Shown piece by piece: positions 8,901 to 18,184 of a stretch of 64,000 nt of DNA. The stretch is from assembly GCA_902619615.1 (NCBI GenBank), contig CACNFD010000008.1:1-64000 (forward strand). Direction: 5' to 3'. Below the pieces are notes generated by a model. The model did no database searches. It had not been told where the DNA came from and saw nothing but the letters and a program-made list of their open reading frames with translations. The position numbers were made by a program, and so were the translations under genes. Numbering within the stretch: position 1 is the stretch's first letter; the number at the start of each line of letters is the position of its first letter. The DNA comes from an uncultured SAR116 cluster alpha proteobacterium (lineage in GTDB: Bacteria; Pseudomonadota; Alphaproteobacteria; Puniceispirillales; Marisalimonadaceae).

Positions 8901-9755
8901 TCAGTTTAAGATTAATTTCTGAGCAATTACACTACATTCTTTTAATTTAACTCTATCAAGGTTCGTTTCGTAACCTTTAGATAATAGTAATTTGTTAACT
9001 TTTTCGGTTGCTACATTTCCTTTTGCTCCCGGTGAATATGGACAGCCACCTAATCCCCCTACGGATGCATCAAACGTCTTTATACCATTTTCTAAGCAAA
9101 CATTGATGTTATCAAGCGCATTTTGATAAGTATCATGAAAATGGCCAGCTAATTTATCTGGTGATAAATATTTTAAGCATTCTTTAACTACCTCAAGTGT
9201 TTGCTTTGGTGTTCCTTTGCCGGTCGTATCACCAAGTGATATTTCGTAGCACCCGATTTTAAACAAATCTTTTGCAATTTGACCTACTATTTTGGGATCG
9301 ACAAAATTCTCATAAGGGCAGTGAGTTGCGCAACTAATATAACCTCTTACAGGTACATTTAATTTTGAAGCTTTTTCAGTTATTGGAATAAATCGTTTGA
9401 GACTAGTTTCAATGTCACAGTTAGTATTTTTTTTGCAAAATATTTCAGATGCTGCAGTAAAAATTGCTACTTCATCGACATTAGCATTTAAGGCATCATT
9501 AAACCCTCTTTCATTAGGTGTTAATGCAGTGTATTTAGTGTTTTTATTTCTATTAATTCTGCTAAAAACTTCTGCTGCATCAGCCAGTTGAGGAACCCAT
9601 TTGTGACTCACAAAACTAGATGACTCTATCTTTTTAAAACCACATTGAGATAGTTGGTCAATTAAAAAAACTTTTTCATCAGTTGAAATAAATTTTTTCT
9701 CATTTTGAAGCCCGTCTCTTGGGCTCATTTCAAAAATATTAATTAAATTTCTCAA
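8901..9755 (-). CDS. liuE: Hydroxymethylglutaryl-CoA lyase
   Basis: A 284-residue TIM-barrel DRE-family lyase. The N terminus has EMSPRDGLQNE (metal-binding R13-D14), the middle SLGDTTGKG and HFHDTYQNAL, and the C-terminal signature GLGGCPYSPGAKGN includes the catalytic cysteine near 238. It cleaves HMG-CoA to acetyl-CoA and acetoacetate, the last step of leucine degradation. The start is TTG, with GGTG just upstream; no ATG precedes the conserved N terminus. It is 12 bases after the biotin-carboxylase subunit gene. Confidence 0.93.
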   Translation of the reverse strand: MRNLINIFEMSPRDGLQNEKKFISTDEKVFLIDQLSQCGFKKIESSSFVSHKWVPQLADAAEVFSRINRNKNTKYTALTPNERGFNDALNANVDEVAIFTAASEIFCKKNTNCDIETSLKRFIPITEKASKLNVPVRGYISCATHCPYENFVDPKIVGQIAKDLFKIGCYEISLGDTTGKGTPKQTLEVVKECLKYLSPDKLAGHFHDTYQNALDNINVCLENGIKTFDASVGGLGGCPYSPGAKGNVATEKVNKLLLSKGYETNLDRVKLKECSVIAQKLILN

Positions 9756-9766
9756 ACAAGCACCTA

Positions 9767-11770
9767 TTATTTTATTTTTTCTAAATTTAAGAGTTTGGAA
9801 TTTTCGGTGACCTGTTCACCATTTTTACAAAAAATCTCTTCAATGATTCCGTCGCGTGGGGCAATTAATGAATATTCCATTTTCATAGCTTCTAATTTCA
9901 ATAATACATCGCCCTTTTTAACCCTGTTTTTTATTTTTAAATTATTAATTTTTATTATTCCATGCATAGGAGCAAAAATACTATCTTCGAATTTACTCTG
10001 TTCAACTGAATCTTGGGTTAAAGAATTTTTTAAGACAGCATCAAATGTATTTTCATCACTAAAAATGGTAAAATTTTTATTACCTGTTGATTTATCTTTA
10101 AAAACATAAAATTTTACTTCAAAGTTTTTGTTTTTTGTCTTCGCTTTTATAGATGAATCTTGAAACGAAACAGAAGAGAAATAAAAATCTTGATTATTAA
10201 ATGCAACTTCAAAATTCTCATTACTAGTTTTAGTAATGAAAAAAGATGTTACTTTTTGACCTATAGTTATATTTAGTGGATAAGTAGTTGGTTTCCAATT
10301 ATACCAATAATTTTGTTGTGAAGGTGTCAGATTATTTAAAATTATTAATGATACTAAAGCTTTAAGTTTAGGTTCAATATCTTTATCTATAAATTGTTCA
10401 ATGTTGTTTTCTACAAACTTTGTGTAAATATCTCCTTCCCTAAAGTGATTATTTTTTAATAATTTTTTTAATAAGTTTAAATTACTAGTTATACCTGCAA
10501 CCTCTATATCAAATAAACAATTTCTGAGATGATTTATTGCCTCTTTTCTGTTTTTGCCATGTGAAATTATTTTTGCAATCATTGGATCATAATAAGCGCT
10601 TATAAAATCGCCTTTTTTATTACCCGTATCTATAATGCAATTGGGATGATCAGAATTTTTTGGAAATTTTAAATGATGCAGACAACCACTTTGTGGAAGA
10701 AAGTTTTTATTTATATCTTCAGCATAAAGTCTAGCTTCTAAAGACCAACCATTTAAATATATTTCATTTTGTGATTTAGGAAGTGTTAGGCCATTAGCAA
10801 TATGTAACTGCCATTCAACAAGATTGGTTGATGTAATTTTCTCTGTAACTGGGTGTTCGACTTGAATTCTCGTATTCATTTCCATAAAATAAATCTTATT
10901 TTTATTTAGACCATTTCTAATATCTGCAATAAATTCTATTGTTCCAGCGCCTTGATAGTCTAAAGACTTCAAAGCATTTACAGCTAAGTTACCTAAAAAT
11001 TTGCGAACATCCTCACTAAGTTTTGGTGAAGGCGCTTCTTCAATAATTTTTTGTTGCCTCCTTTGTAATGTGCAATCTCTATCAAAAAAATGTACTACAT
11101 TTCCGTGCTGATCAGAAAAAATTTGCACTTCAATATGACGAGCTTTAGTTATATATTTTTCAATTAAAATATTTTTATCATTAAAATTTGTTGAAGCTTC
11201 ACTTGAGGCCTCTTCTAAAGCGGAAAAAAAATTCTCTTTATTTTGTACAACTCTCATGCCTCTTCCGCCCCCGCCAGATCTTGCTTTTATAAGAACTGGG
11301 TAACCAATTTCATCGGCTTTTATTCTGAGGAAATCCTTATCTTGATTGTCACCATGATACCCTGGAATAACTGGGACACCCGCTTTCTCCATTATAAGCT
11401 TTGCTTTATCTTTTTCCCCCATATTTTTAATAATTGTGCTTTTAGGACCTATAAAAATTAGCTTATTTTTTTCAACATTTTTAACAAACTTTGCATTTTC
11501 AGATAACAATCCATATCCTGGGTGAATTGCGTTAGCTTTATATTTTTTACATATACTAATTATCGCAGGCCCATTCATGTATGTTTCTGAGACTAAAGAA
11601 CCAGGAATATTTACAGCTTCATCGGCTAGTTGGACATGTAAGCTGTTAACATCTTCATCCGAGTATATAGCTACTGTTGGTATATTAAGATTTTTTGCAC
11701 ATTTAATTATTTTACATGCAATTTCACCACGGTTTGCAATTAATAATTTTTTTATTTTTTTTTTAATCAT
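9767..11770 (-). CDS. liuD: Methylcrotonoyl-CoA carboxylase, biotin carboxylase/carrier subunit
   Basis: A 667-residue MCC alpha subunit: biotin carboxylase domain (IKKLLIANRGEIA start, ATP-grasp glycine loop SGGGGRGMRV, and ME-NTRIQVEHPVTE), a poorly conserved linker, then a C-terminal biotinyl carrier domain whose lysine K630 is in EAMKMEY. It carboxylates its biotin with ATP and bicarbonate for transfer by the beta subunit to 3-methylcrotonyl-CoA. Propionyl- and acetyl-CoA carboxylases share the architecture; the neighbouring beta subunit, isovaleryl-CoA dehydrogenase and HMG-CoA lyase decide for MCC. Confidence 0.94.
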   Translation of the reverse strand: MIKKKIKKLLIANRGEIACKIIKCAKNLNIPTVAIYSDEDVNSLHVQLADEAVNIPGSLVSETYMNGPAIISICKKYKANAIHPGYGLLSENAKFVKNVEKNKLIFIGPKSTIIKNMGEKDKAKLIMEKAGVPVIPGYHGDNQDKDFLRIKADEIGYPVLIKARSGGGGRGMRVVQNKENFFSALEEASSEASTNFNDKNILIEKYITKARHIEVQIFSDQHGNVVHFFDRDCTLQRRQQKIIEEAPSPKLSEDVRKFLGNLAVNALKSLDYQGAGTIEFIADIRNGLNKNKIYFMEMNTRIQVEHPVTEKITSTNLVEWQLHIANGLTLPKSQNEIYLNGWSLEARLYAEDINKNFLPQSGCLHHLKFPKNSDHPNCIIDTGNKKGDFISAYYDPMIAKIISHGKNRKEAINHLRNCLFDIEVAGITSNLNLLKKLLKNNHFREGDIYTKFVENNIEQFIDKDIEPKLKALVSLIILNNLTPSQQNYWYNWKPTTYPLNITIGQKVTSFFITKTSNENFEVAFNNQDFYFSSVSFQDSSIKAKTKNKNFEVKFYVFKDKSTGNKNFTIFSDENTFDAVLKNSLTQDSVEQSKFEDSIFAPMHGIIKINNLKIKNRVKKGDVLLKLEAMKMEYSLIAPRDGIIEEIFCKNGEQVTENSKLLNLEKIK

Positions 11771-11781
11771 AATTGTATTAG

Positions 11782-13389
11782 TTACATCCTAAAAATACCA
11801 AAATTAGTATCTTCAATTTCTTTGTTTAACGAAATTTTAAGACTAGCAGATAATATATCTCTTGATTTTTTTGGATCTATTATTCCATCATCCCATAATC
11901 TAGCAGAGGCATATAGAGGATGAGATTGAATTTTAAATTGTTCTAGAATAGGTTTTTTAAATGCATTTTCGATGCTTTTGTTCCATTTATCTTTTTTGTT
12001 AAGAGTGTTTCTTTTTTTTAGAGAGGCTAAAACACTTGCTGCTTGTTCTCCTCCCATTACCGAAATTCTCGAGCAAGGCCAAGTCCATAGAAATCTTGGA
12101 GCAAAGGCCTTTCCACACATTCCATAGTTACCAGCGCCAAAACTACCACCAATTAACAGTGTTATTTTTGGTACTTTTGTCGTTGCTACCGCGTTTACAA
12201 GTTTGGCACCATTCTTTGCTATTCCACCATGTTCGGCATTTTCGCCTACCATAAAGCCAGTAATATTTTGTAAAAAAATTAAAGGTATTTTTCTTTGACT
12301 ACATAGTTCTATGAAATGAGTGCCTTTCAAAGAACTCTCTGAAAATAAAACTCCATTATTTGCAATAATTCCGCATAAATCACCCTTTAATTTTGCAAAT
12401 CCAGTAACCAAAGTTGTACCAAAATTCTTCTTAAATTCATCAAATTCAGATCCATCAACTATTCTCATAATTATTTCTCTGACATCGAATGTTTCTTTTG
12501 GGTCTGCTGGAAAAATTCCAGTTAATTCGTTTTGGTCATATAATGGTTCTTCATAAGATGAAATATCATTAAAGTTTTTATTATTAGAATGTAAATTTTT
12601 AATACACCCTCTAGCTAAATCTAAGGCATGTTCGTCATTTTCAGCAAGATAATCAGCCACACCAGATATTTTTGTGTGAACTTCTCCTCCACCAAGACTT
12701 TCAGAGTCAGTTACTTCTCCAGTTGCAGCTTTTACTAAAGGTGGCCCAGCTAAAAATATTGTACCTTGATTTTTAACAATTATAGTTTCATCAGACATCG
12801 CAGGAACATATGCACCTCCTGCGGTGCAACTTCCAAGAACAACAGCTATTTGAGGTATCTTTTTAGATGACATGTTAGCTTGATTGAAAAAAATTCTTCC
12901 AAAATGTTCTTTGTCAGCAAAAACTTCATCTTGATTTGGTAAATTTGCTCCACCAGAATCTACCAAATAAATACAAGGTAAATTGTTTTCAAGAGCGATT
13001 TCTTGAGCTCGTAAATGTTTTTTTACTGTTATTGGATAATATGTACCTCCTTTTACAGTTGAATCATTACAAATAACCATAACATCATAGTTATGAACTT
13101 TCCCCACTCCAGTTATAATTCCGCCTGAAGGACAGGCATTACTATACATGTTATGACCTGCAGTTAGTCCTACTTCTAAAAAAGTACTTCCAGGATCCAA
13201 AAGCTTGGAAACTCTATGTCTTGGCAACATTTTACCACGTTTTTGATGACGGTCATTTAATTCTTTTCCACCCCCATTCATGGCCAATTCAACTGCTTCT
13301 TGGGTAAGTTTATAATCAACAGAAAGTTGTTTTTGGTTTTTAATAAATTTTATATCCTTAACGTTAATTTTTGATTTTAATACCGTCAT
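11782..13389 (-). CDS. liuB: Methylcrotonoyl-CoA carboxylase, carboxyltransferase subunit
   Basis: A 535-residue carboxyltransferase with two crotonase-like halves. Recognisable are [33 protein letters not shown], the [11 protein letters not shown] stretch and [11 protein letters not shown] followed by [16 protein letters not shown], all typical of MCC beta. It transfers the carboxyl group from biotin to 3-methylcrotonyl-CoA, giving 3-methylglutaconyl-CoA. It overlaps the isovaleryl-CoA dehydrogenase gene by four bases and precedes the alpha subunit by 11. Confidence 0.95.
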   Translation of the reverse strand: MTVLKSKINVKDIKFIKNQKQLSVDYKLTQEAVELAMNGGGKELNDRHQKRGKMLPRHRVSKLLDPGSTFLEVGLTAGHNMYSNACPSGGIITGVGKVHNYDVMVICNDSTVKGGTYYPITVKKHLRAQEIALENNLPCIYLVDSGGANLPNQDEVFADKEHFGRIFFNQANMSSKKIPQIAVVLGSCTAGGAYVPAMSDETIIVKNQGTIFLAGPPLVKAATGEVTDSESLGGGEVHTKISGVADYLAENDEHALDLARGCIKNLHSNNKNFNDISSYEEPLYDQNELTGIFPADPKETFDVREIIMRIVDGSEFDEFKKNFGTTLVTGFAKLKGDLCGIIANNGVLFSESSLKGTHFIELCSQRKIPLIFLQNITGFMVGENAEHGGIAKNGAKLVNAVATTKVPKITLLIGGSFGAGNYGMCGKAFAPRFLWTWPCSRISVMGGEQAASVLASLKKRNTLNKKDKWNKSIENAFKKPILEQFKIQSHPLYASARLWDDGIIDPKKSRDILSASLKISLNKEIEDTNFGIFRM

Positions 13390-14555
13390 TGCGATGTTTC
13401 CAAGAATAACTCTCGACCAATTAACATTCTTCTTATTTCGGAAGTTCCAGCCCCAATTTCATACAACTTTGCGTCTCTAAGAAGTCTGCCTACAGGAAAA
13501 TCGTTAGTATATCCATTACCTCCTAGGGCTTGTATTGCCTCTAAAGACAATTGAGTAGCTTTTTCTGCAGCATACAAAATACAACCAGCAGCGTCTTTTC
13601 TTGTAGTCTCTCCTCTGTCGCAAGCTTTTGCTACCTCATATACATAGGACCTACATGCATTCATAGTGGTATACATGTCAGCTACTTTACCTTGCATTAT
13701 TTGAAATTCACCTATCGATTTTCCAAATTGTTTTCTTTCATGGATGTAAGGAACAACTGTATCCATTGCAGCTGCCATTATGCCCAAAGGACCTGCAGCA
13801 AGAACAACTCTTTCATAGTCCAATCCACTCATTAAAATAGCAGCTCCTTTTCCCTCTTCACCTAGAATATTTTCTTCTGGCACAGGGCAATTATCAAAAA
13901 TAAGTTCAGCTGTATTTGATCCCCTCATCCCTAGTTTATCTAATTTTTTGCCAGTTGAAAATCCCATCATTGTTTTTTCAATTATAAATGCTGTGATACC
14001 CTTGGAGCCACCCTTTGGGTCTGTTTTAGCATATACTACTAAGGTATCTGCATCAGGCCCATTAGTAATCCACATTTTTGAACCATTTAATAAATAAGTA
14101 TTATTTCCTTGTTTTTCAGCATGGAGTGTCATAGATACAACATCTGACCCAGATCCTGTTTCACTCATTGCTAAAGCACCAACTTTTTCGCCTTTACATA
14201 GGCTAGGCAAATATTTTTCTTTTTGCTCCTCGTTACCATTTCTATTTATTTGGTTAATACATAAATTAGAAAAGGCTCCATAAGACAAACCAACTGAAGC
14301 GCTTGCTCTACTTATTTCTTCCATAGCTATGCAATGAGCTAGGTAACTCATTTCACTACCACCATATTTTATATCAGCGGTAATACCAAGAAGTCCTAAT
14401 TCACCGAGTTTCTTCCATAGTTGATTTGGAAAGGAATTTTCTTTATCAATTTTGTCAGCAAGAGGAGCTATCTCTTTTTGCGCAAATTTAAAAACTGTTT
14501 CTCTTAAAACTTCGTTATCTTTGCCAATTGAAAAATTCATTGAATGAAAAAACAT
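13386..14555 (-). CDS. liuA: Isovaleryl-CoA dehydrogenase
   Basis: A 389-residue acyl-CoA dehydrogenase with [16 protein letters not shown] (128-143), [11 protein letters not shown], and the C-terminal [30 protein letters not shown]. The catalytic Glu expected for isovaleryl-CoA dehydrogenases on helix G is present (E248 in SGLDYER), while the medium-chain-type Glu position is Gly-Ala, the normal IVD arrangement. It oxidises isovaleryl-CoA to 3-methylcrotonyl-CoA. It is the first gene of the operon; AGGGG lies ahead of the chosen ATG. No LiuR-type regulator is adjacent. Confidence 0.95.
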   Translation of the reverse strand: MFFHSMNFSIGKDNEVLRETVFKFAQKEIAPLADKIDKENSFPNQLWKKLGELGLLGITADIKYGGSEMSYLAHCIAMEEISRASASVGLSYGAFSNLCINQINRNGNEEQKEKYLPSLCKGEKVGALAMSETGSGSDVVSMTLHAEKQGNNTYLLNGSKMWITNGPDADTLVVYAKTDPKGGSKGITAFIIEKTMMGFSTGKKLDKLGMRGSNTAELIFDNCPVPEENILGEEGKGAAILMSGLDYERVVLAAGPLGIMAAAMDTVVPYIHERKQFGKSIGEFQIMQGKVADMYTTMNACRSYVYEVAKACDRGETTRKDAAGCILYAAEKATQLSLEAIQALGGNGYTNDFPVGRLLRDAKLYEIGAGTSEIRRMLIGRELFLETSQ

Positions 14556-14589
14556 ATAGTTGTAGCCCCTTAAAATTTATTAAATTAAT

Positions 14590-15045
14590 CTATTTAGTTT
14601 GACTTAAAGCTCTTTGTTTAGCTGAGGCACTTTCCGCCCCTGATACATAAAGTAATCCATTCATGCGTCTCATTAAATTAGATTCAAAGTCGTCAACAAT
14701 TCCATCCGAAAGAATTACTCCCCACATCATTTCAATAACATCAATTCTTTCTTCGTGATCCATTTCATTTAATATAATTTTTATTTGTGAGAAAATTTCG
14801 ATTCTCTCATCACTCTTTTCAAGAGCCTCAAGTAAATTTTTTTCAGCTTGATCTAGCGTAAAACTAAATTTATTGACTAATAATTTCTTTATATACTCAA
14901 GCTCAGCTTTATCAGTGTCACCGTCAATTTGACATGCTTCTAATAGCAATATTATAACTGCCTGTACGTCTTCACCTTCATACCTGTCTTCTTTTTTATC
15001 TTTTGAAGTAATATTTTGAAAAGCAGTTTTAAGATTTGAGAACAT
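14590..15045 (-). CDS. TerB-family (tellurite resistance-like) protein
   Basis: A 151-residue all-helical protein. The middle resembles the TerB/DUF533 fold: ALLLEAC-IDGDTDKAELEYI early and a repeat-like MWGVILSDGIVDDFESNLMRR later, each with an acidic metal-site-like turn (DGDTD, DGIVDDFE). The family is widespread and its role outside tellurite operons is unknown; nothing here points to tellurite. It sits 34 bases upstream of the liu operon on the same strand, so it could be the first gene of that transcript. Confidence 0.8.
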   Translation of the reverse strand: MFSNLKTAFQNITSKDKKEDRYEGEDVQAVIILLLEACQIDGDTDKAELEYIKKLLVNKFSFTLDQAEKNLLEALEKSDERIEIFSQIKIILNEMDHEERIDVIEMMWGVILSDGIVDDFESNLMRRMNGLLYVSGAESASAKQRALSQTK

Positions 15046-15169
15046 TTTTGACCTATTAAATTGAAATAACGATTTATTTGTTTCTTAATTTCTAAGATGA
15101 ATAAAATATAAATTTTTTCAAGTTTTAAATGGACATTATATACTCCTTTCCACTTTTTGTTTTTTGTGC

Positions 15170-15200
15170 AACTGTTATTTATTGAAAATTGTTAACAGTT
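15170..15200 (+). promoter_or_regulatory. Inverted repeat upstream of glutamate dehydrogenase
   Basis: A perfect 8-base inverted repeat, AACTGTTA (15170-15177) and TAACAGTT (15193-15200), separated by 15 AT-rich bases. It lies 44-74 bases ahead of the gdh start in the divergent gdh/terB intergenic region, a position suited to a repressor/activator operator or a 5'UTR hairpin. No regulator can be named. Confidence 0.45.
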
Positions 15201-15218
15201 TGAAATTCTAGAAGGGGG

Positions 15219-15235
15219 CAATCCTACAAGGATTG
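15219..15235 (+). promoter_or_regulatory. Small hairpin overlapping the gdh Shine-Dalgarno region
   Basis: CAATCC and GGATTG form a perfect 6-base stem around the loop TACAA, eight bases before the gdh ATG. The AAGGA element that would pair with 16S rRNA (15228-15232) lies in the loop and 3' arm, so folding would mask it. A second purine run, GGGGG at 15214-15218, precedes it. Translational control is an inference. Confidence 0.4.
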
Positions 15236-15243
15236 AAAGAATA

Positions 15244-16665
15244 ATGGCTAGTGACGCATTTCTAAATTCTATTGAAATTAATTTTAAAAAAGCAACTCAA
15301 TATATTCAAAAAATTTATGGAAGTGAAATACTCTCAGAAGATTTATCAAGTCAAATTATGATGGCGAATGCCACATATGTTGTTCGATTTGGAGTAAGGC
15401 TTAGGGGTACGGTGTTCACATTTGTTGGTTATCGTTCAGTTCATTCTGATCATTTTGAGCCCGTTAAAGGTGGCATAAGATATGATTTGGCAGTAAATCA
15501 AGAAGAGGTTGAAGCTTTAGCCGCATTGATGACATATAAATGTGCTTTAGTAGAGGTTCCATTCGGTGGCTCAAAAGGTGGACTTTTAATTGACATAAAA
15601 AAATGGAAACCAGAAGAATTAGAAAGAATAACAAGACGTTTTACTCAAGAATTAGCTAAAAGAGATTTAATACACCCATCTCAAAATGTTCCAGCACCAG
15701 ATGTTGGAACGGGTGAACGTGAAATGGCATGGATGGCTGATGAATATCGACGGCTAAATCCAACAGACTTAAATGCTTGGGCTTGTGTTACTGGAAAGCC
15801 TGTAAATAAAGGAGGAATTTCTGGCAGAACTGAAGCAACTGGAAGAGGTGTCAAACTCGCTCTAAAAGCGTTTTTCCAAAATGAAAAAGATGTAAAAAAA
15901 ACAGGTTTAACCCCAGGATTAAAAGGAAAAAGAATAATAGTTCAAGGGCTTGGAAACGTAGGTTATTATGCAGCTTATTTTTTATCTATCGAAGATGGGG
16001 CAATAATTACTCATGTTATAGAACGCGATGGCTCAATTATAGATAAAAATGGTATAGATATTTCATCATTAAAAAATCACATTATTGAAAAAGGTACTGT
16101 AAAAGGTTTCAAAGGTTTTGTTGAAATTGGTCCAGAAGTTTTAGAACAAGAAACAGATATTTTAATTCCTGCAGCAATGGAACTAGTGATAGATGAAACA
16201 AATGCTGAACGAATAAAAGCTAAACTTATTGTAGAAGCCGCTAATGGTCCTGTTTCAGCTGGTGCTGATGAAATACTTAACAGAAATGGTATAGTCATTA
16301 TACCAGATCTATATGCAAATGCAGGTGGTGTTACAGTTAGTTATTTTGAATGGATTAAAAATTTAAGCAGAATTAGACTAGGAAGATTACAGAGAAGAGC
16401 ACAAGAAAATCAGGTTTCTAATTTAATTGAAGGAATTGAAAATATGACAGGAAAGACTTTCCCCGCGGATTTTAAGTCGAAATCTATTGAAGGATCATCA
16501 GAAATAGATTTAGTTCGTTCTGGTTTAGAAGACACCATGCTCGAAACATATAAAGTAATTAGTGATGTTTGGAATAAACACAGTGAGATACCAGATTTAA
16601 GAACAGCTGCAATGATTGTGGCAGTTAAAAGGGTAGCACAAAGTTATAATTCACTTGGAATATAA
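15244..16665 (+). CDS. gdhA: Glutamate dehydrogenase (Glu/Leu/Phe/Val dehydrogenase family)
   Basis: A 473-residue ELFV dehydrogenase with the substrate-binding PVKGGIRYD, the catalytic-lysine segment EVPFGGSKGG, the APDVGTGEREM motif and a Rossmann domain (GLGNVGYYAAYF). It interconverts glutamate and 2-oxoglutarate plus ammonium. Convergent AmtB next door and the nearby GlnE-like gene support a glutamate/ammonium role rather than branched-chain amino acid dehydrogenase, although the latter cannot be ruled out given the leucine operon beside it. A shared terminator separates it from amtB. Confidence 0.92.
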   Translation: MASDAFLNSIEINFKKATQYIQKIYGSEILSEDLSSQIMMANATYVVRFGVRLRGTVFTFVGYRSVHSDHFEPVKGGIRYDLAVNQEEVEALAALMTYKCALVEVPFGGSKGGLLIDIKKWKPEELERITRRFTQELAKRDLIHPSQNVPAPDVGTGEREMAWMADEYRRLNPTDLNAWACVTGKPVNKGGISGRTEATGRGVKLALKAFFQNEKDVKKTGLTPGLKGKRIIVQGLGNVGYYAAYFLSIEDGAIITHVIERDGSIIDKNGIDISSLKNHIIEKGTVKGFKGFVEIGPEVLEQETDILIPAAMELVIDETNAERIKAKLIVEAANGPVSAGADEILNRNGIVIIPDLYANAGGVTVSYFEWIKNLSRIRLGRLQRRAQENQVSNLIEGIENMTGKTFPADFKSKSIEGSSEIDLVRSGLEDTMLETYKVISDVWNKHSEIPDLRTAAMIVAVKRVAQSYNSLGI

Positions 16666-16692
16666 AAAAAGGGTGCAAAGCACCCCTTTTTA
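16664..16692. terminator. Bidirectional intrinsic terminator between gdhA and amtB
   Basis: GGGTGC-AAA-GCACCC forms a GC-rich hairpin flanked by A-runs on the left and T-runs on the right (AAAAAAA before, CTTTTTATTTTTTTT after), so it can end transcription from both convergent genes. It begins at the gdhA stop codon. Confidence 0.9.
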
Positions 16693-16708
16693 TTTTTTTT
16701 GAATTATT

Positions 16709-18004
16709 TTATTTCTTGAAGTCTGGATAAGCTTCCATGCCGATTTCAGCTAAGTCAACACCTTCAAGTTCTTCTTCAGCAGTAACTCTAATTCCGATAG
16801 TAAACTTTATTATATACCAGGCAATTGCGGATGCTATAATTGTGAAAGCACCGATTGCAAATATTCCGTAGAGCTGTGCTCCGATACTAGCATCTGAGTT
16901 AGAGAAAATTACAGCTATAGTACCCCAAATACCTGCAAATAGATGTACAGGGATGGCTCCAACAACATCATCAATTTTAAATTTATCAAGCATTGGAATA
17001 GTAAGTACAACAATTAAACCACCAACTGCTCCTATAAAAATTGCAAGCATTGGAGATGGAGCAAGAGGTTCAGCTGTAATAGCAACTAATCCACCAAGCG
17101 CACCATTTAATGCCATTGTTAAGTCTGTTTTTTTGTAAAATAACATTGTTAGGATAAGTGCGACAACTACACCACCAGCAGCTGCAAGGTTAGTATTAAT
17201 ATAGATATTCGATATAGCTGTTACGTCAGCTCCTGATCCCATGGCTAGTTGAGAACCACCATTAAAACCAAACCAACCAAACCAAAGAATAAACGTACCT
17301 AAAGTAGCTAATGGTAAATTAGAGCCTGGCATTGGGTTTACACTACCATCATCAGAATATTTACCCTTTCTCGCACCTAAAATTATAGCTCCAGTTAGAG
17401 CTGCCCAACCACCTACGCCATGAACTATGGATGATCCAGCAAAATCTAGGAAACCAGCCTCGCTTAAGTAACCACCGCCCCATGACCAAGATCCTTGTAT
17501 TGGATAGATAAAGCCACATAATATAACTACAAATATAAAGAATGCCTTTAATTTCACTCTTTCTGCAACGGCACCACTTACTATGGAAGCAGCTGTTGCA
17601 CAAAAAACCATCTGAAACCACCAATCAGAGCCAGATGAATATGTTGCATCTTTCTCCCCACCAAATGTTTCACCATCAGAAGGGCTCCAAATTGAAAATG
17701 AACCAATATAACCTGACACGTCCATGTACATAAGATTATATCCAACTACTGCGAACATAATACCAGCAATAGAGTATAAACCAATATTTTTTGCACACTG
17801 GACTACGGCATTTTTAGCTCTCACTAAACCTGTTTCCAGCATACAAAAACCTGCTGCCATCAACATAACTAGAAATCCATGAACTAGAAATGAGAATGAA
17901 TTAAATATATATGCTGTTTCAGCATCTGGAGCAGCAGAGGCCACACCTGTTATACTAAGAATTAGGGCAGGTACTAATACGAATGACCTGATTAAATTAA
18001 ACAT
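16709..18004 (-). CDS. amtB: Ammonium transporter AmtB
   Basis: A 431-residue Amt/Rh channel with a cleavable-looking signal segment (FVLVPALILSITGVASA) then 11 hydrophobic helices. Typical motifs are MLMAAGFCMLETGLVRAKN, DFAGSSIVHGVGGWAALTGA (first pore histidine) and HLFAGIWGTIAV (second pore histidine). The start chosen is the ATG preceded by GGAG; an in-frame ATG 26 codons upstream has no evident ribosome site. No glnK is adjacent, unusual for amtB. It faces gdhA across a shared terminator. Confidence 0.93.
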   Translation of the reverse strand: MFNLIRSFVLVPALILSITGVASAAPDAETAYIFNSFSFLVHGFLVMLMAAGFCMLETGLVRAKNAVVQCAKNIGLYSIAGIMFAVVGYNLMYMDVSGYIGSFSIWSPSDGETFGGEKDATYSSGSDWWFQMVFCATAASIVSGAVAERVKLKAFFIFVVILCGFIYPIQGSWSWGGGYLSEAGFLDFAGSSIVHGVGGWAALTGAIILGARKGKYSDDGSVNPMPGSNLPLATLGTFILWFGWFGFNGGSQLAMGSGADVTAISNIYINTNLAAAGGVVVALILTMLFYKKTDLTMALNGALGGLVAITAEPLAPSPMLAIFIGAVGGLIVVLTIPMLDKFKIDDVVGAIPVHLFAGIWGTIAVIFSNSDASIGAQLYGIFAIGAFTIIASAIAWYIIKFTIGIRVTAEEELEGVDLAEIGMEAYPDFKK

Positions 18005-18184
18005 GATAAATCTCCATTTAAATTTACATAATTTGAAGATCTTACGAAATTGAATTAATACAAAGTCAGTTATAAAAGCCATTTATAAGTATATTAAAAT
18101 TGATTAAAAATTAAACAAAAAAACGTTATAAAATAGTACTTGATGAATATTTATGCATTTAATTTACTAATCAAATTTTAATAT

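Noticed and set aside
18005-18082. Longer amtB start
   Set aside because: The downstream ATG has GGAG and begins a normal signal segment; the extension is basic and has no ribosome site.
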